Below, piece by piece: positions 1-5,098 of a stretch of 5,098 bases of DNA (positions within the stretch are counted from its first letter, which is position 1; each line of letters begins with the position of its first letter). The DNA comes from Anaerolineaceae bacterium (GTDB taxonomy: Bacteria > Chloroflexota > Anaerolineae > Anaerolineales > Anaerolineaceae), in NCBI GenBank assembly GCA_028714615.1, contig JAQTMA010000024.1, positions 25,593 through 30,690 on the forward strand, given 5' to 3'. Made by a program: the position numbers and the translations under genes. Under the pieces are notes generated by a model. It ran no database searches, had not been told where the DNA came from, and saw nothing but the letters and a program-made list of their open reading frames with translations.

Positions 1-41
1 TGTCGTATTCTTGTGTAGCCAGGGGCGTATCCCGGATGACG

Positions 42-64
42 GAGACGCTGCAACGCAGCGTCTC
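42..64. repeat. Perfect 10-bp inverted repeat (hairpin) upstream of pdxS
   Basis: The arms GAGACGCTGC (42-51) and GCAGCGTCTC (55-64) are exact reverse complements around the 3-nt centre AAC; a G-U pair (41/65) could extend the stem in RNA. No T-run follows on the + strand, so it is not a typical intrinsic terminator for an upstream gene. It lies about 60 nt upstream of the likely -35 box, so it is not an obvious attenuator of pdxS. The shape (a short GC-rich palindrome with GAGACG...CGTCTC ends in an intergenic gap) resembles the dispersed palindromic repeats of cyanobacterial and Chloroflexota genomes. That comparison is from memory and unverified. Other options are a protein-binding operator or a Rho-independent remnant. 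The repeat itself is certain; its role is not. Confidence 0.7.
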
Positions 65-124
65 TACGAAGGAATTCTGCGCACTCTGTGATAAGCTCCT
101 TCCAGCCACAAATTCCAGCGTTGG

Positions 125-153
125 TTGTCGCCGATGCGCGGGCGTGGTAGAAT
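125..153 (+). promoter_or_regulatory. Putative sigma70-type promoter with extended -10 for pdxS
   Basis: A -35-like TTGTCG (125-130, four of six consensus bases) is followed by a 17-nt spacer and a -10-like TAGAAT (148-153, five of six). TGG at 145-147 directly before the -10 supplies the extended -10 TGn motif. Transcription would start near 160, leaving a leader of about 27 nt that holds the pdxS ribosome binding site and little else, so there is no room for a riboswitch between start point and gene. This is inferred from pattern match only; housekeeping-sigma consensus is assumed to apply in this phylum. Confidence 0.55.
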
Positions 154-175
154 CAACTCAGTAGGTAGATTACCG

Positions 176-182
176 AGGAGGT
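176..182 (+). promoter_or_regulatory. Strong Shine-Dalgarno of pdxS
   Basis: AGGAGGT is a near-perfect complement to the 16S rRNA 3' end and sits 4-5 nt before the ATG at 187. It is by far the best ribosome binding site in the window and fixes the pdxS start. The downstream genes have weak or no such sites, which fits translation of those genes by coupling. Confidence 0.85.
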
Positions 183-186
183 AGGC

Positions 187-1074
187 ATGGAACAGCAAGT
201 TGCATCCTTTGCTGTAAAGAAAGGTCTGGCGCAAATGCTCAAGGGCGGCGTGATTATGGACGTCGTTACCGCAGAGCATGCCCGCATCGCAGAAGACGCC
301 GGGGCGGTGGCGGTGATGGCGCTTGAGCGCGTCCCCGCCGATATTCGCGCCAACGGCGGCGTAGCTCGCATGAGCGACCCCGAGCTCATTCTGAAGATCA
401 TGGATTCAGTCACCATTCCGGTGATGGCCAAGTGTCGCATCGGTCACTTTGTGGAAGCGCAGATATTGGAAGCTCTCGGCGTCGATTACATCGACGAATC
501 CGAAGTGCTCACCCCCGCTGACGAAGCGTACCACATTAATAAACATCCCTTCAAGGTGCCGTTCGTCTGCGGTTGTCGCAACCTGGGTGAAGCCCTGCGC
601 CGCATCGGTGAGGGCGCTGCGATGATCCGCACCAAGGGCGAGGCCGGCACCGGCGACGTGGTCGAAGCGGTACGCCACGGCCGCGCCGTCCTGGACGAAA
701 TCCGCCGCCTGCAGACTCTGCGCGAAGAGGAACTGATGGGTTTCGCCAAGGACCTGGGCGCACCCTATGATCTGGTTCTGGAGACGCGCCAGCTCGGACG
801 CCTGCCGGTGGTCAACTTCGCTGCGGGCGGCATCGCCACGCCCGCCGACGCAGCATTGATGATGCAGTTGGGCGTGGACGGCGTCTTTGTCGGCTCGGGC
901 ATCTTCAAGTCCGGCGACCCGGCCCGGCGCGCCGCGGCCATCGTCAAGGCTACTACGCATTTCAATGACGCGCACATCCTGGCCGAAGTCAGCCGCAACC
1001 TGGGCGAGCCGATGGTCGGCCGCCAGATTTCTTCGATCCCCGAAGGAGAGCTGATCGCCGGGCGCGGTTGGTAA
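187..1074 (+). CDS. pdxS: Pyridoxal 5'-phosphate synthase, lyase subunit PdxS
   Basis: This 295-residue cytoplasmic enzyme condenses ribose 5-phosphate, glyceraldehyde 3-phosphate and PdxT-derived ammonia into pyridoxal 5'-phosphate (the DXP-independent vitamin B6 route). The family works as a (beta/alpha)8 barrel in a dodecamer decorated by PdxT. Visible landmarks: N-terminal helix region with [15 protein letters not shown]25 (family Asp24); K82 in MAKCRIGH, the Lys that forms the Schiff base with ribose 5-phosphate (Lys81 in B. subtilis numbering); K150 in [10 protein letters not shown] (Lys149), the second catalytic Lys; and the C-terminal phosphate-binding stretch around [12 protein letters not shown] and [11 protein letters not shown] (212-244). 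Length matches the family (about 293-294). The ATG at 187 follows a strong AGGAGGT. The gene ends in tandem in-frame stops, TAA then TAG (1072-1077). pdxT begins 15 nt later. Nothing looks damaged. Confidence 0.98.
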   Translation: MEQQVASFAVKKGLAQMLKGGVIMDVVTAEHARIAEDAGAVAVMALERVPADIRANGGVARMSDPELILKIMDSVTIPVMAKCRIGHFVEAQILEALGVDYIDESEVLTPADEAYHINKHPFKVPFVCGCRNLGEALRRIGEGAAMIRTKGEAGTGDVVEAVRHGRAVLDEIRRLQTLREEELMGFAKDLGAPYDLVLETRQLGRLPVVNFAAGGIATPADAALMMQLGVDGVFVGSGIFKSGDPARRAAAIVKATTHFNDAHILAEVSRNLGEPMVGRQISSIPEGELIAGRGW

Positions 1075-1089
1075 TAGGGTCCTGCGAAT

Positions 1090-1668
1090 ATGATGATTGG
1101 CGTCCTGGCTCTCCAAGGCGATTTCGCTGAGCACCTGGCGACGCTGGAACGGATCGGAGTAGAAGCCCGGCCGGTGCGTTTGCCGGAGCAGTTGCAAGAT
1201 CTGCAAGGCCTGATTATCCCGGGTGGTGAATCTACCACCATTGGGAAACTGGCAATTGCCTATCATCTGATGGAGCCGTTGGTGGAATTCGGCCAACAAA
1301 AAGCCATCTGGGGCACGTGCGCGGGGGCGATTTTTCTTTCCAAAGATGCGCATCGGCCCCAACCACTGCTGGAGTTGATGGATATCACCGTTGCGCGGAA
1401 TGCCTTTGGGCGGCAGGTGGACAGCTTTGAAATAGACCTGGTGGTGCCGGCCTTGTGCCAGGTGGACCCCCAGGACCGGCCGTTCCACGCCGTTTTTATC
1501 CGCGCACCGCTGATTGATTCGGTCGGAGGGGATGCGCAAACCCTGGCCTCGCTCCCCGATGGACGCGTGGTGGCTGCTCAGCAGGGTCGCCTGCTGGCCA
1601 CCTCCTTCCATCCGGAGCTGACCCGGGATGACCGCTTCCACCGTTATTTTGTGGAGTTGGCAAAATAG
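1090..1668 (+). CDS. pdxT: Pyridoxal 5'-phosphate synthase, glutaminase subunit PdxT
   Basis: This 192-residue class I glutamine amidotransferase hydrolyses glutamine and channels ammonia to PdxS; glutaminase activity in the family depends on docking to PdxS. The protein opens with the signature MMIGVLALQGDFAEH. The oxyanion-hole motif PGGEST is at 44-49. The triad is complete: nucleophile C77 in WGTCAGAIFL, and H174 and E176 in SFHPELT. The conserved RNAFGRQ-type segment is at 103-109. Length is normal for the family. Two ATGs stand in tandem (1090, 1093); the first gives the better family alignment (M-x-IGVLALQG). The only ribosome-binding candidate is a weak AGGGT at 1076-1080, overlapping the tandem stops of pdxS, so translation is probably coupled to pdxS. 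Confidence 0.98.
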   Translation: MMIGVLALQGDFAEHLATLERIGVEARPVRLPEQLQDLQGLIIPGGESTTIGKLAIAYHLMEPLVEFGQQKAIWGTCAGAIFLSKDAHRPQPLLELMDITVARNAFGRQVDSFEIDLVVPALCQVDPQDRPFHAVFIRAPLIDSVGGDAQTLASLPDGRVVAAQQGRLLATSFHPELTRDDRFHRYFVELAK

Positions 1669-1751
1669 GGATTCGCTCGCTCGATTGGCGTGACCTGCTG
1701 ACCCTGCACCGCTATCGCAAACAGATCCTCTGCCTGGATAGCGCTCAGGCT
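1665..1751 (+). other. Probable true N-terminus of the GNAT-like gene (no standard start codon)
   Basis: The frame of the next gene is free of stops from 1632. From 1671 it reads IRSLDWRDLLTLHRYR and continues into the coding region; an I-R-x-L/A-x-x-x-D-x-x-x-L start is what GNAT domains use for their first strand and helix. No ATG, GTG or TTG exists in this stretch. Candidates are ATA at 1665, whose ATAG overlaps the pdxT TAG stop by analogy with ATGA junctions and which has GGAG (1653-1656) 8 nt upstream; ATT at 1671; or CTG at 1695/1698. The homology-like content is visible; the exact start is inference. Confidence 0.5.
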
Positions 1752-2609
1752 TTGACGCGCGGTTTTCCCTTGGGACCGCTCAGCTTTTTCTCCTTGCATA
1801 ACCTTCGCCAGGGAACCTACACCGCAGTGGGACGGGCTGGCAAAGGCAAGCCCGTTATCGGCCAGATGCGTTACCGGAGCGGTTCCAACTCCGCCCGCAT
1901 GAGTTTTTTGCTGCCGGTGGATGCGCTGGACTCGATCGTCTTGCCCGGGTTGATCGAGCACCTGGCATATCAAGCCGGCGCCTGGGGTGCGCCCCACATT
2001 GTCGCCGAAGTGGATGAAGGCTCGTGTGTCTTCGAAGCCTTGCGCCGGGCAGGCTTCTCGGTATATGGCTGGCAGCGCGTTTGGAAATTCCCGCCGGTGG
2101 CCAAATTGGGAGCCGTCGGCGCGCCGGATGGTTCAACTCCCTGGAAACCGATGCGCGGTGGGGGAGAAATCATCAGCGTGCGCTCCCTGTATCAATCGCT
2201 GGTGCCTTCCCTCGTACAGCCGATGGAAACGCCTCCGGACCGGCATTCGCGCGGTCTGGTATGCCTGCGCAACGGGGATATGATGGCCTACACCGAGCTG
2301 GTCTACGGCCCGCTGGGTATTTGGGCGCAACCCTTTATCCACCCGGCCGCCGAAGAGGCGCAACTCTTGCTGGACGGTTTGGTCAGGGGCATTCCCCGCG
2401 GTGGGCAGCGACCGGTTTACATCTGCGTGCGTTCTTATCAAGGCTGGTTAGAATCGGCCTTGCACGACCTGGAAGGCGAAGTTGGCCCGCGCCAGGCGTT
2501 AATGGTCAAACACCTGGCGATCATGCAGCGCGTTACCCAACCCCTGTTCGCCTCTCCCCTGGAAAAAAGTCGGGCAAAGCATATCCCGGCAGTCAATATG
2601 GATCGATGA
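1752..2609 (+). CDS. GNAT-like protein with two degenerate acetyltransferase-type lobes, function unknown
   Basis: The 285 residues counted from TTG 1752 form two similar halves. Lobe 1 runs from the start to about 114: the strand pair VIGQMRYR / ARMSFLLPV, helix [14 protein letters not shown], strand HIVAEVDEG, helix [22 protein letters not shown]. Lobe 2 covers roughly 138-258: [85 protein letters not shown]. This order of strands and helices is GNAT-like, but neither lobe shows the R/Q-x-x-G-x-G/A acetyl-CoA loop, so acetyltransferase activity is doubtful. There is no signal peptide or membrane segment. TTG 1752 is the earliest conventional start, but it has no good ribosome binding site and probably cuts off about 27-29 residues (see 1665-1751). 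The stop overlaps the next start (ATGA, 2606-2609), which suggests coupled expression. No specific gene name is recognised. Confidence 0.75.
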   Translation: MTRGFPLGPLSFFSLHNLRQGTYTAVGRAGKGKPVIGQMRYRSGSNSARMSFLLPVDALDSIVLPGLIEHLAYQAGAWGAPHIVAEVDEGSCVFEALRRAGFSVYGWQRVWKFPPVAKLGAVGAPDGSTPWKPMRGGGEIISVRSLYQSLVPSLVQPMETPPDRHSRGLVCLRNGDMMAYTELVYGPLGIWAQPFIHPAAEEAQLLLDGLVRGIPRGGQRPVYICVRSYQGWLESALHDLEGEVGPRQALMVKHLAIMQRVTQPLFASPLEKSRAKHIPAVNMDR

Positions 2610-4270
2610 AGATGAGTCAGAGAAAAATAACGGATGACCTGCAAGCGTTGCTCAGTGTGTTACCTCCCCGCATTGTGGAGGCCGTCAACCGGGCGAACAA
2701 TACGGATTATCTCCTTGAGATCGTGCTCGACCTGGGGCGCATTCCCAAGGCGCGTTTTGTGAACAGGGAAATCGACCTGAGCGAGATGGAGATTGCCCAC
2801 GACGATATCAACAACGTGGTGGAGCACATCGGTGAATTCGACGCCGACAACCGCGCCGGCCTCGAGCGTACCCTGCACCGTATTTCTGCCATCCGCAACC
2901 GGCGCGGCCATATTGTTGGCCTGACCTGCCGGGTGGGGCGGGCAGTATACGGGACGATCGACATCATTCAAGATTTGGTCGAGTCGGGCAAAAGCCTGCT
3001 CATCCTGGGGCGCCCGGGCATCGGCAAGACCACCATGCTGCGAGAAGCCGCGCGCATCCTGGCCGAAAGCAAACGCGTCATCATCGTCGACACCTCCAAC
3101 GAGATCGGCGGTGATGGAGACGTCCCCCACCCGGCGGTAGGCCGCGCCCGCCGCATGCAGGTGGCGACGCCTTCCTTGCAGCACGAGGTGATGATCGAGG
3201 CCGTGGAGAACCACAATCCCGAGGTCATTGTGATCGATGAGATCGGGCGCGAGTTGGAAGCCGCTGCTGCCCGCACCATTGCTGAGCGCGGCGTCCAGTT
3301 GATCGGCACCGCTCATGGGCGCACCCTGGAAAACCTGTTGCTCAATCCGACCCTTTCTGACCTGATCGGCGGCATCGAATCGGTCACCCTGTCGGACGAA
3401 GAAGCCCGCCGGCGTGGCACCCAGAAGACGGTGCTCGAGCGCCGCGCGCCGCCTACCTTCGATGTCCTCATCGAAATTCAGGAGCGCGACCGCCTGGCCG
3501 TGCATCCCGACGTTTCGGCAGCCGTGGACGCGCTGGTGCGCGGCTATCCGCTGCCGCCCGAGGTGCGCTACCGCGACGAGAAAGGTGAAGTCCACGTAGA
3601 GAAACCATCGGCGCCGAATAACCGGCGCGGCAGCGCGCAGAGCTATCGCCGCGAGCCGGCCAACGCTCGCGAACCGGGCGGTTACACCCGCCAGATGAAT
3701 CCTCCGGCGCCGCCCCAGGGAACAACCGCTCCAAACGTAGGTCCGGACGCCGCGCCAGCCAATACTGCTGGGGTCGTCCAGGGACAAACCCTTCAACCTG
3801 TGCGCATCTACCCCTATGGAGTGGCGCGGAACCGGCTGATGCAAGCCGCCAAGCGGTTGAGCGTCCCCGCAGTAGTCGTACGCGAGATCGATGATGCCGA
3901 CGCCCTCATCACCCTGCGCGCCTACTATCGTAACCGCCAGCAAACCATCATCGATGCTGAGCAACGCGGCATGCCCATCTATGTGCTGCGCGCTAATACG
4001 GTCAATCAGATGGAACAGTTCATTGCCGACTTGTTCAACCTGCCGGCCGATAACGGCAGCGCCCCTGGGGATTTAGGAGTATCGGATAGTTATGCCAACC
4101 AGACTCAAGCAGCCATCCAGGCCGTGCTGAATGGCGAGCGCTGGGTCGACCTGCCGCCCGCCAATGCCACCGTGCGCCGGCTGCAACATGAAATGGCGCG
4201 CCAGGCTCAACTGGTTTCGCATTCGTATGGCAAAGACCCGAACCGCCGGGTGCGCATCTTCCGCGATTGA
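2606..4270 (+). CDS. Ycf45/SpoIIIAA-like AAA ATPase with C-terminal R3H domain
   Basis: This 554-residue soluble protein resembles the Ycf45 family of cyanobacteria and plastids, related to the sporulation ATPase SpoIIIAA. An N-terminal domain (about 1-120) precedes the ATPase core: Walker [10 protein letters not shown] at 135-143, the family segment [15 protein letters not shown] at 161-175, Walker [10 protein letters not shown] at 206-214 (D211, E212), and a sensor-like IGTAHG at 233-238. Residues about 332-396 form a Pro/Ala/Gly/Asn-rich, probably disordered linker. A second conserved domain spans about 398-480. The last part (about 498-553) is an R3H-type nucleic-acid-binding domain with R524-x3-H528 and the ending [13 protein letters not shown]. 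Single-stranded nucleic acid binding is expected from the R3H domain; the cellular role is unknown. The ATG at 2606 overlaps the previous stop; ATG 2612 is a possible alternative. The same frame is open upstream to about 2024, but that lies inside the GNAT-like gene and does not resemble the family. Confidence 0.92.
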   Translation: MKMSQRKITDDLQALLSVLPPRIVEAVNRANNTDYLLEIVLDLGRIPKARFVNREIDLSEMEIAHDDINNVVEHIGEFDADNRAGLERTLHRISAIRNRRGHIVGLTCRVGRAVYGTIDIIQDLVESGKSLLILGRPGIGKTTMLREAARILAESKRVIIVDTSNEIGGDGDVPHPAVGRARRMQVATPSLQHEVMIEAVENHNPEVIVIDEIGRELEAAAARTIAERGVQLIGTAHGRTLENLLLNPTLSDLIGGIESVTLSDEEARRRGTQKTVLERRAPPTFDVLIEIQERDRLAVHPDVSAAVDALVRGYPLPPEVRYRDEKGEVHVEKPSAPNNRRGSAQSYRREPANAREPGGYTRQMNPPAPPQGTTAPNVGPDAAPANTAGVVQGQTLQPVRIYPYGVARNRLMQAAKRLSVPAVVVREIDDADALITLRAYYRNRQQTIIDAEQRGMPIYVLRANTVNQMEQFIADLFNLPADNGSAPGDLGVSDSYANQTQAAIQAVLNGERWVDLPPANATVRRLQHEMARQAQLVSHSYGKDPNRRVRIFRD

Positions 4271-4340
4271 CGGTGATCCTCCCAGGCGGTCGAGCGAAGA
4301 GCGCCCGAGAGGAAACCTGGTCCTCGAAGCAGGCTTAGCC

Positions 4341-4979
4341 ATGTTTATCACTCTCGAAGGCACCGAAGGCAGTGGGAAGTCATCCCAGGCAGGTCCTCTG
4401 GCCGAGTGTATCCGCCAGAAGGGCTACACGGTGATCGCTACCCGCGAGCCAGGCGGCACCGCCATTGGCAATCAAATCCGTGAAATCCTTTTGAACCTGA
4501 AGAACACCGATATCCAACCGCGCACCGAGATTTTGTTGTTCCAGGCAGCCCGGGCTCAACTGGTCGAGCAAGTCATCCGCCCCCATCTCCAACAGGGCGG
4601 AGTGGTGTTGTGCGATCGCTACGCCGATTCCACCCTGGCATACCAGGGATACGGGCAGGGCGGTGACCTGGCCACCCTGCGACTTTTGCTGGATTTTGCA
4701 ACCGGCCACTTGAAACCGGATTTGACTTTCCTTTTAGACATAGACGTCATCACCGGCCTGGAGCGCCGGCGCACGAGCGGCGGCGAATGGAACCGCTTGG
4801 ATGCCCAGGCGTCCGCCTATTACCAGCGTGTACGCAGCGGCTACCTGGAGCTGGCTGGTGGCGAGCCCGAGCGCTGGGTGATAATCGACGCCAACCGCCC
4901 CCACGCCGACGTTCAGGCCGATCTGCGCCGGGTAGCGCTCCAGCGCCTGAAAGACCACTCGCACAGCCCGGTCACTTAA
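4341..4979 (+). CDS. tmk: Thymidylate kinase (dTMP kinase)
   Basis: This 212-residue cytoplasmic enzyme phosphorylates dTMP to dTDP with ATP, a required step toward dTTP. Landmarks: MFITLEG start; P-loop GTEGSGKS at 7-14; TREPGGT at 34-40 (family dTMP-site region); EILLFQAARAQLVEQVIRP at 63-81; the DRY motif at 92-94 followed by STLAYQGYG; FLLDIDVITGLERR (130-143); then a lid region with basic residues and the conserved-type YYQRVRSGYLELA at 160-172. Lack of an Arg in the P-loop together with a basic lid fits the E. coli-like class. The ATG at 4341 gives the canonical N-terminus; the frame is open upstream but without family similarity. Only a weak AGG (4331-4333) precedes it. The 70-nt gap after the R3H ATPase gene shows no convincing terminator or promoter. 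Confidence 0.97.
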   Translation: MFITLEGTEGSGKSSQAGPLAECIRQKGYTVIATREPGGTAIGNQIREILLNLKNTDIQPRTEILLFQAARAQLVEQVIRPHLQQGGVVLCDRYADSTLAYQGYGQGGDLATLRLLLDFATGHLKPDLTFLLDIDVITGLERRRTSGGEWNRLDAQASAYYQRVRSGYLELAGGEPERWVIIDANRPHADVQADLRRVALQRLKDHSHSPVT

Positions 4980-4993
4980 CTCCCGTGGACCGC

Positions 4994-5098
4994 ATGCACA
5001 AGCCGCCGATATTGCTCCTCATTGCCGCTGGACTGTTGCTGAGCGCCTGCAGCCCGGCCGCCCAGGCGCCGGTCATCCAGCCGACAGCCACTCCCACA
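4994..5098 (+). CDS. Lipoprotein, N-terminal fragment (runs off the window)
   Basis: Thirty-five codons are visible and the frame is open to the window edge. The protein begins MHKPPILLLIAAGLLLSAC: a short basic n-region, a hydrophobic core, and the lipobox L-S-A-C with the lipidated Cys at position 19. This predicts export through Sec, lipidation and cleavage by signal peptidase II, and anchoring on the outer face of the membrane. The mature part starts SPAAQAPVIQPTATPT, a Pro/Thr/Ala-rich tether common in lipoproteins of Anaerolineae. An in-frame GTG at 4985 would add three residues. There is no strong ribosome binding site (GTGGA at 4985-4989 is the best), and the gene lies 14 nt after the tmk stop, so it is likely co-transcribed. 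Its function lies outside the window; a substrate-binding protein or a peptidase would be guesses. Confidence 0.7.
   Translation, partial: MHKPPILLLIAAGLLLSACSPAAQAPVIQPTATPT

Noticed and set aside
71..116. GGAATT...AATTCC inverted repeat in the upstream region
   Set aside because: The arms are only 6 nt with a 34-nt loop, which is expected by chance.
1..186. Riboswitch or T-box before pdxS
   Set aside because: The predicted leader is about 27 nt, and no conserved aptamer or T-box core can be recognised in the 186 nt.
406..1641. Long antisense open frame of 411 codons opposite pdxS and pdxT
   Set aside because: It lies opposite two undeniable genes, has no recognisable domains, is rich in His/Gln/Arg/Asp as expected for a shadow of GC-rich codons, and spans the pdxS-pdxT junction.
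2024..2605. Upstream in-frame extension of the R3H ATPase (would give a 748-residue protein)
   Set aside because: This stretch overlaps the GNAT-like gene in another frame, has Arg/Pro/Gly-rich shadow composition, and the family N-terminus begins just after 2606, where an ATGA junction supplies a start.
2660..3964. Antisense open frame of 434 codons opposite the R3H ATPase
   Set aside because: The opposite strand carries intact Walker A and B motifs and a complete family architecture; the antisense product has no recognisable motif or good start context.
4267..4295. TTGACG at the end of the R3H ATPase gene as a -35 box for tmk
   Set aside because: No -10-like hexamer occurs at 16-18 nt spacing; the match is largely the stop codon context.
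4291..4307. Imperfect hairpin CGAGCG/CGCCCG after the R3H ATPase gene as a terminator
   Set aside because: The stem has a mismatch and no T-run follows, so it does not meet the form of an intrinsic terminator.
4131..4340. Upstream extension of the tmk frame
   Set aside because: It overlaps the R3H domain coding region and the gap; MFITLEG at 4341 is the canonical family start.

Overview
The window looks like ordinary chromosome from a GC-rich bacterium, most likely Chloroflexota, and Anaerolineae-like in particular. This is an inference from gene content: a PdxST vitamin B6 pair, a degenerate GNAT-like protein, a Ycf45/SpoIIIAA-like ATPase with a C-terminal R3H domain, a bacterial-type thymidylate kinase, and a lipoprotein whose mature end starts with a Pro/Thr-rich stretch, as is common in Anaerolineae. 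No rRNA or other species-level marker is present. All supported genes lie on the + strand and are packed tightly.

Layout. Positions 1-186 are non-coding upstream DNA holding a perfect 10-bp hairpin (42-64), a good sigma70-type promoter with an extended -10 (125-153) and a strong Shine-Dalgarno. Then come pdxS (187-1074) and, after 15 nt, pdxT (1090-1668). A two-lobed GNAT-like protein follows, annotated conservatively from a TTG at 1752. Its frame is open and family-like from about 1665-1671, so it probably abuts or overlaps the pdxT stop. Its stop overlaps the start of the Ycf45-like R3H ATPase (2606-4270) in an ATGA junction. After a 70-nt gap comes tmk (4341-4979), and 14 nt later a lipoprotein gene that runs off the window.

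How the genes fit together. PdxS and PdxT form the DXP-independent pyridoxal 5'-phosphate synthase: PdxT releases ammonia from glutamine and PdxS condenses it with ribose 5-phosphate and glyceraldehyde 3-phosphate. Tmk makes dTDP for DNA synthesis. The two genes between them have no assigned pathway. I see no rho-independent terminator between any of the genes, so one transcript from the promoter before pdxS could cover all six, although the 70-nt gap before tmk could hide a separate unit.

I found no mobile element, CRISPR array, tRNA, defence system or other clearly novel system. The points most worth a second look are the unconventional start of the GNAT-like gene, the loss of the acetyl-CoA loop in both of its lobes, the unassigned nucleic-acid ATPase beside B6 genes, and the palindrome upstream of pdxS.
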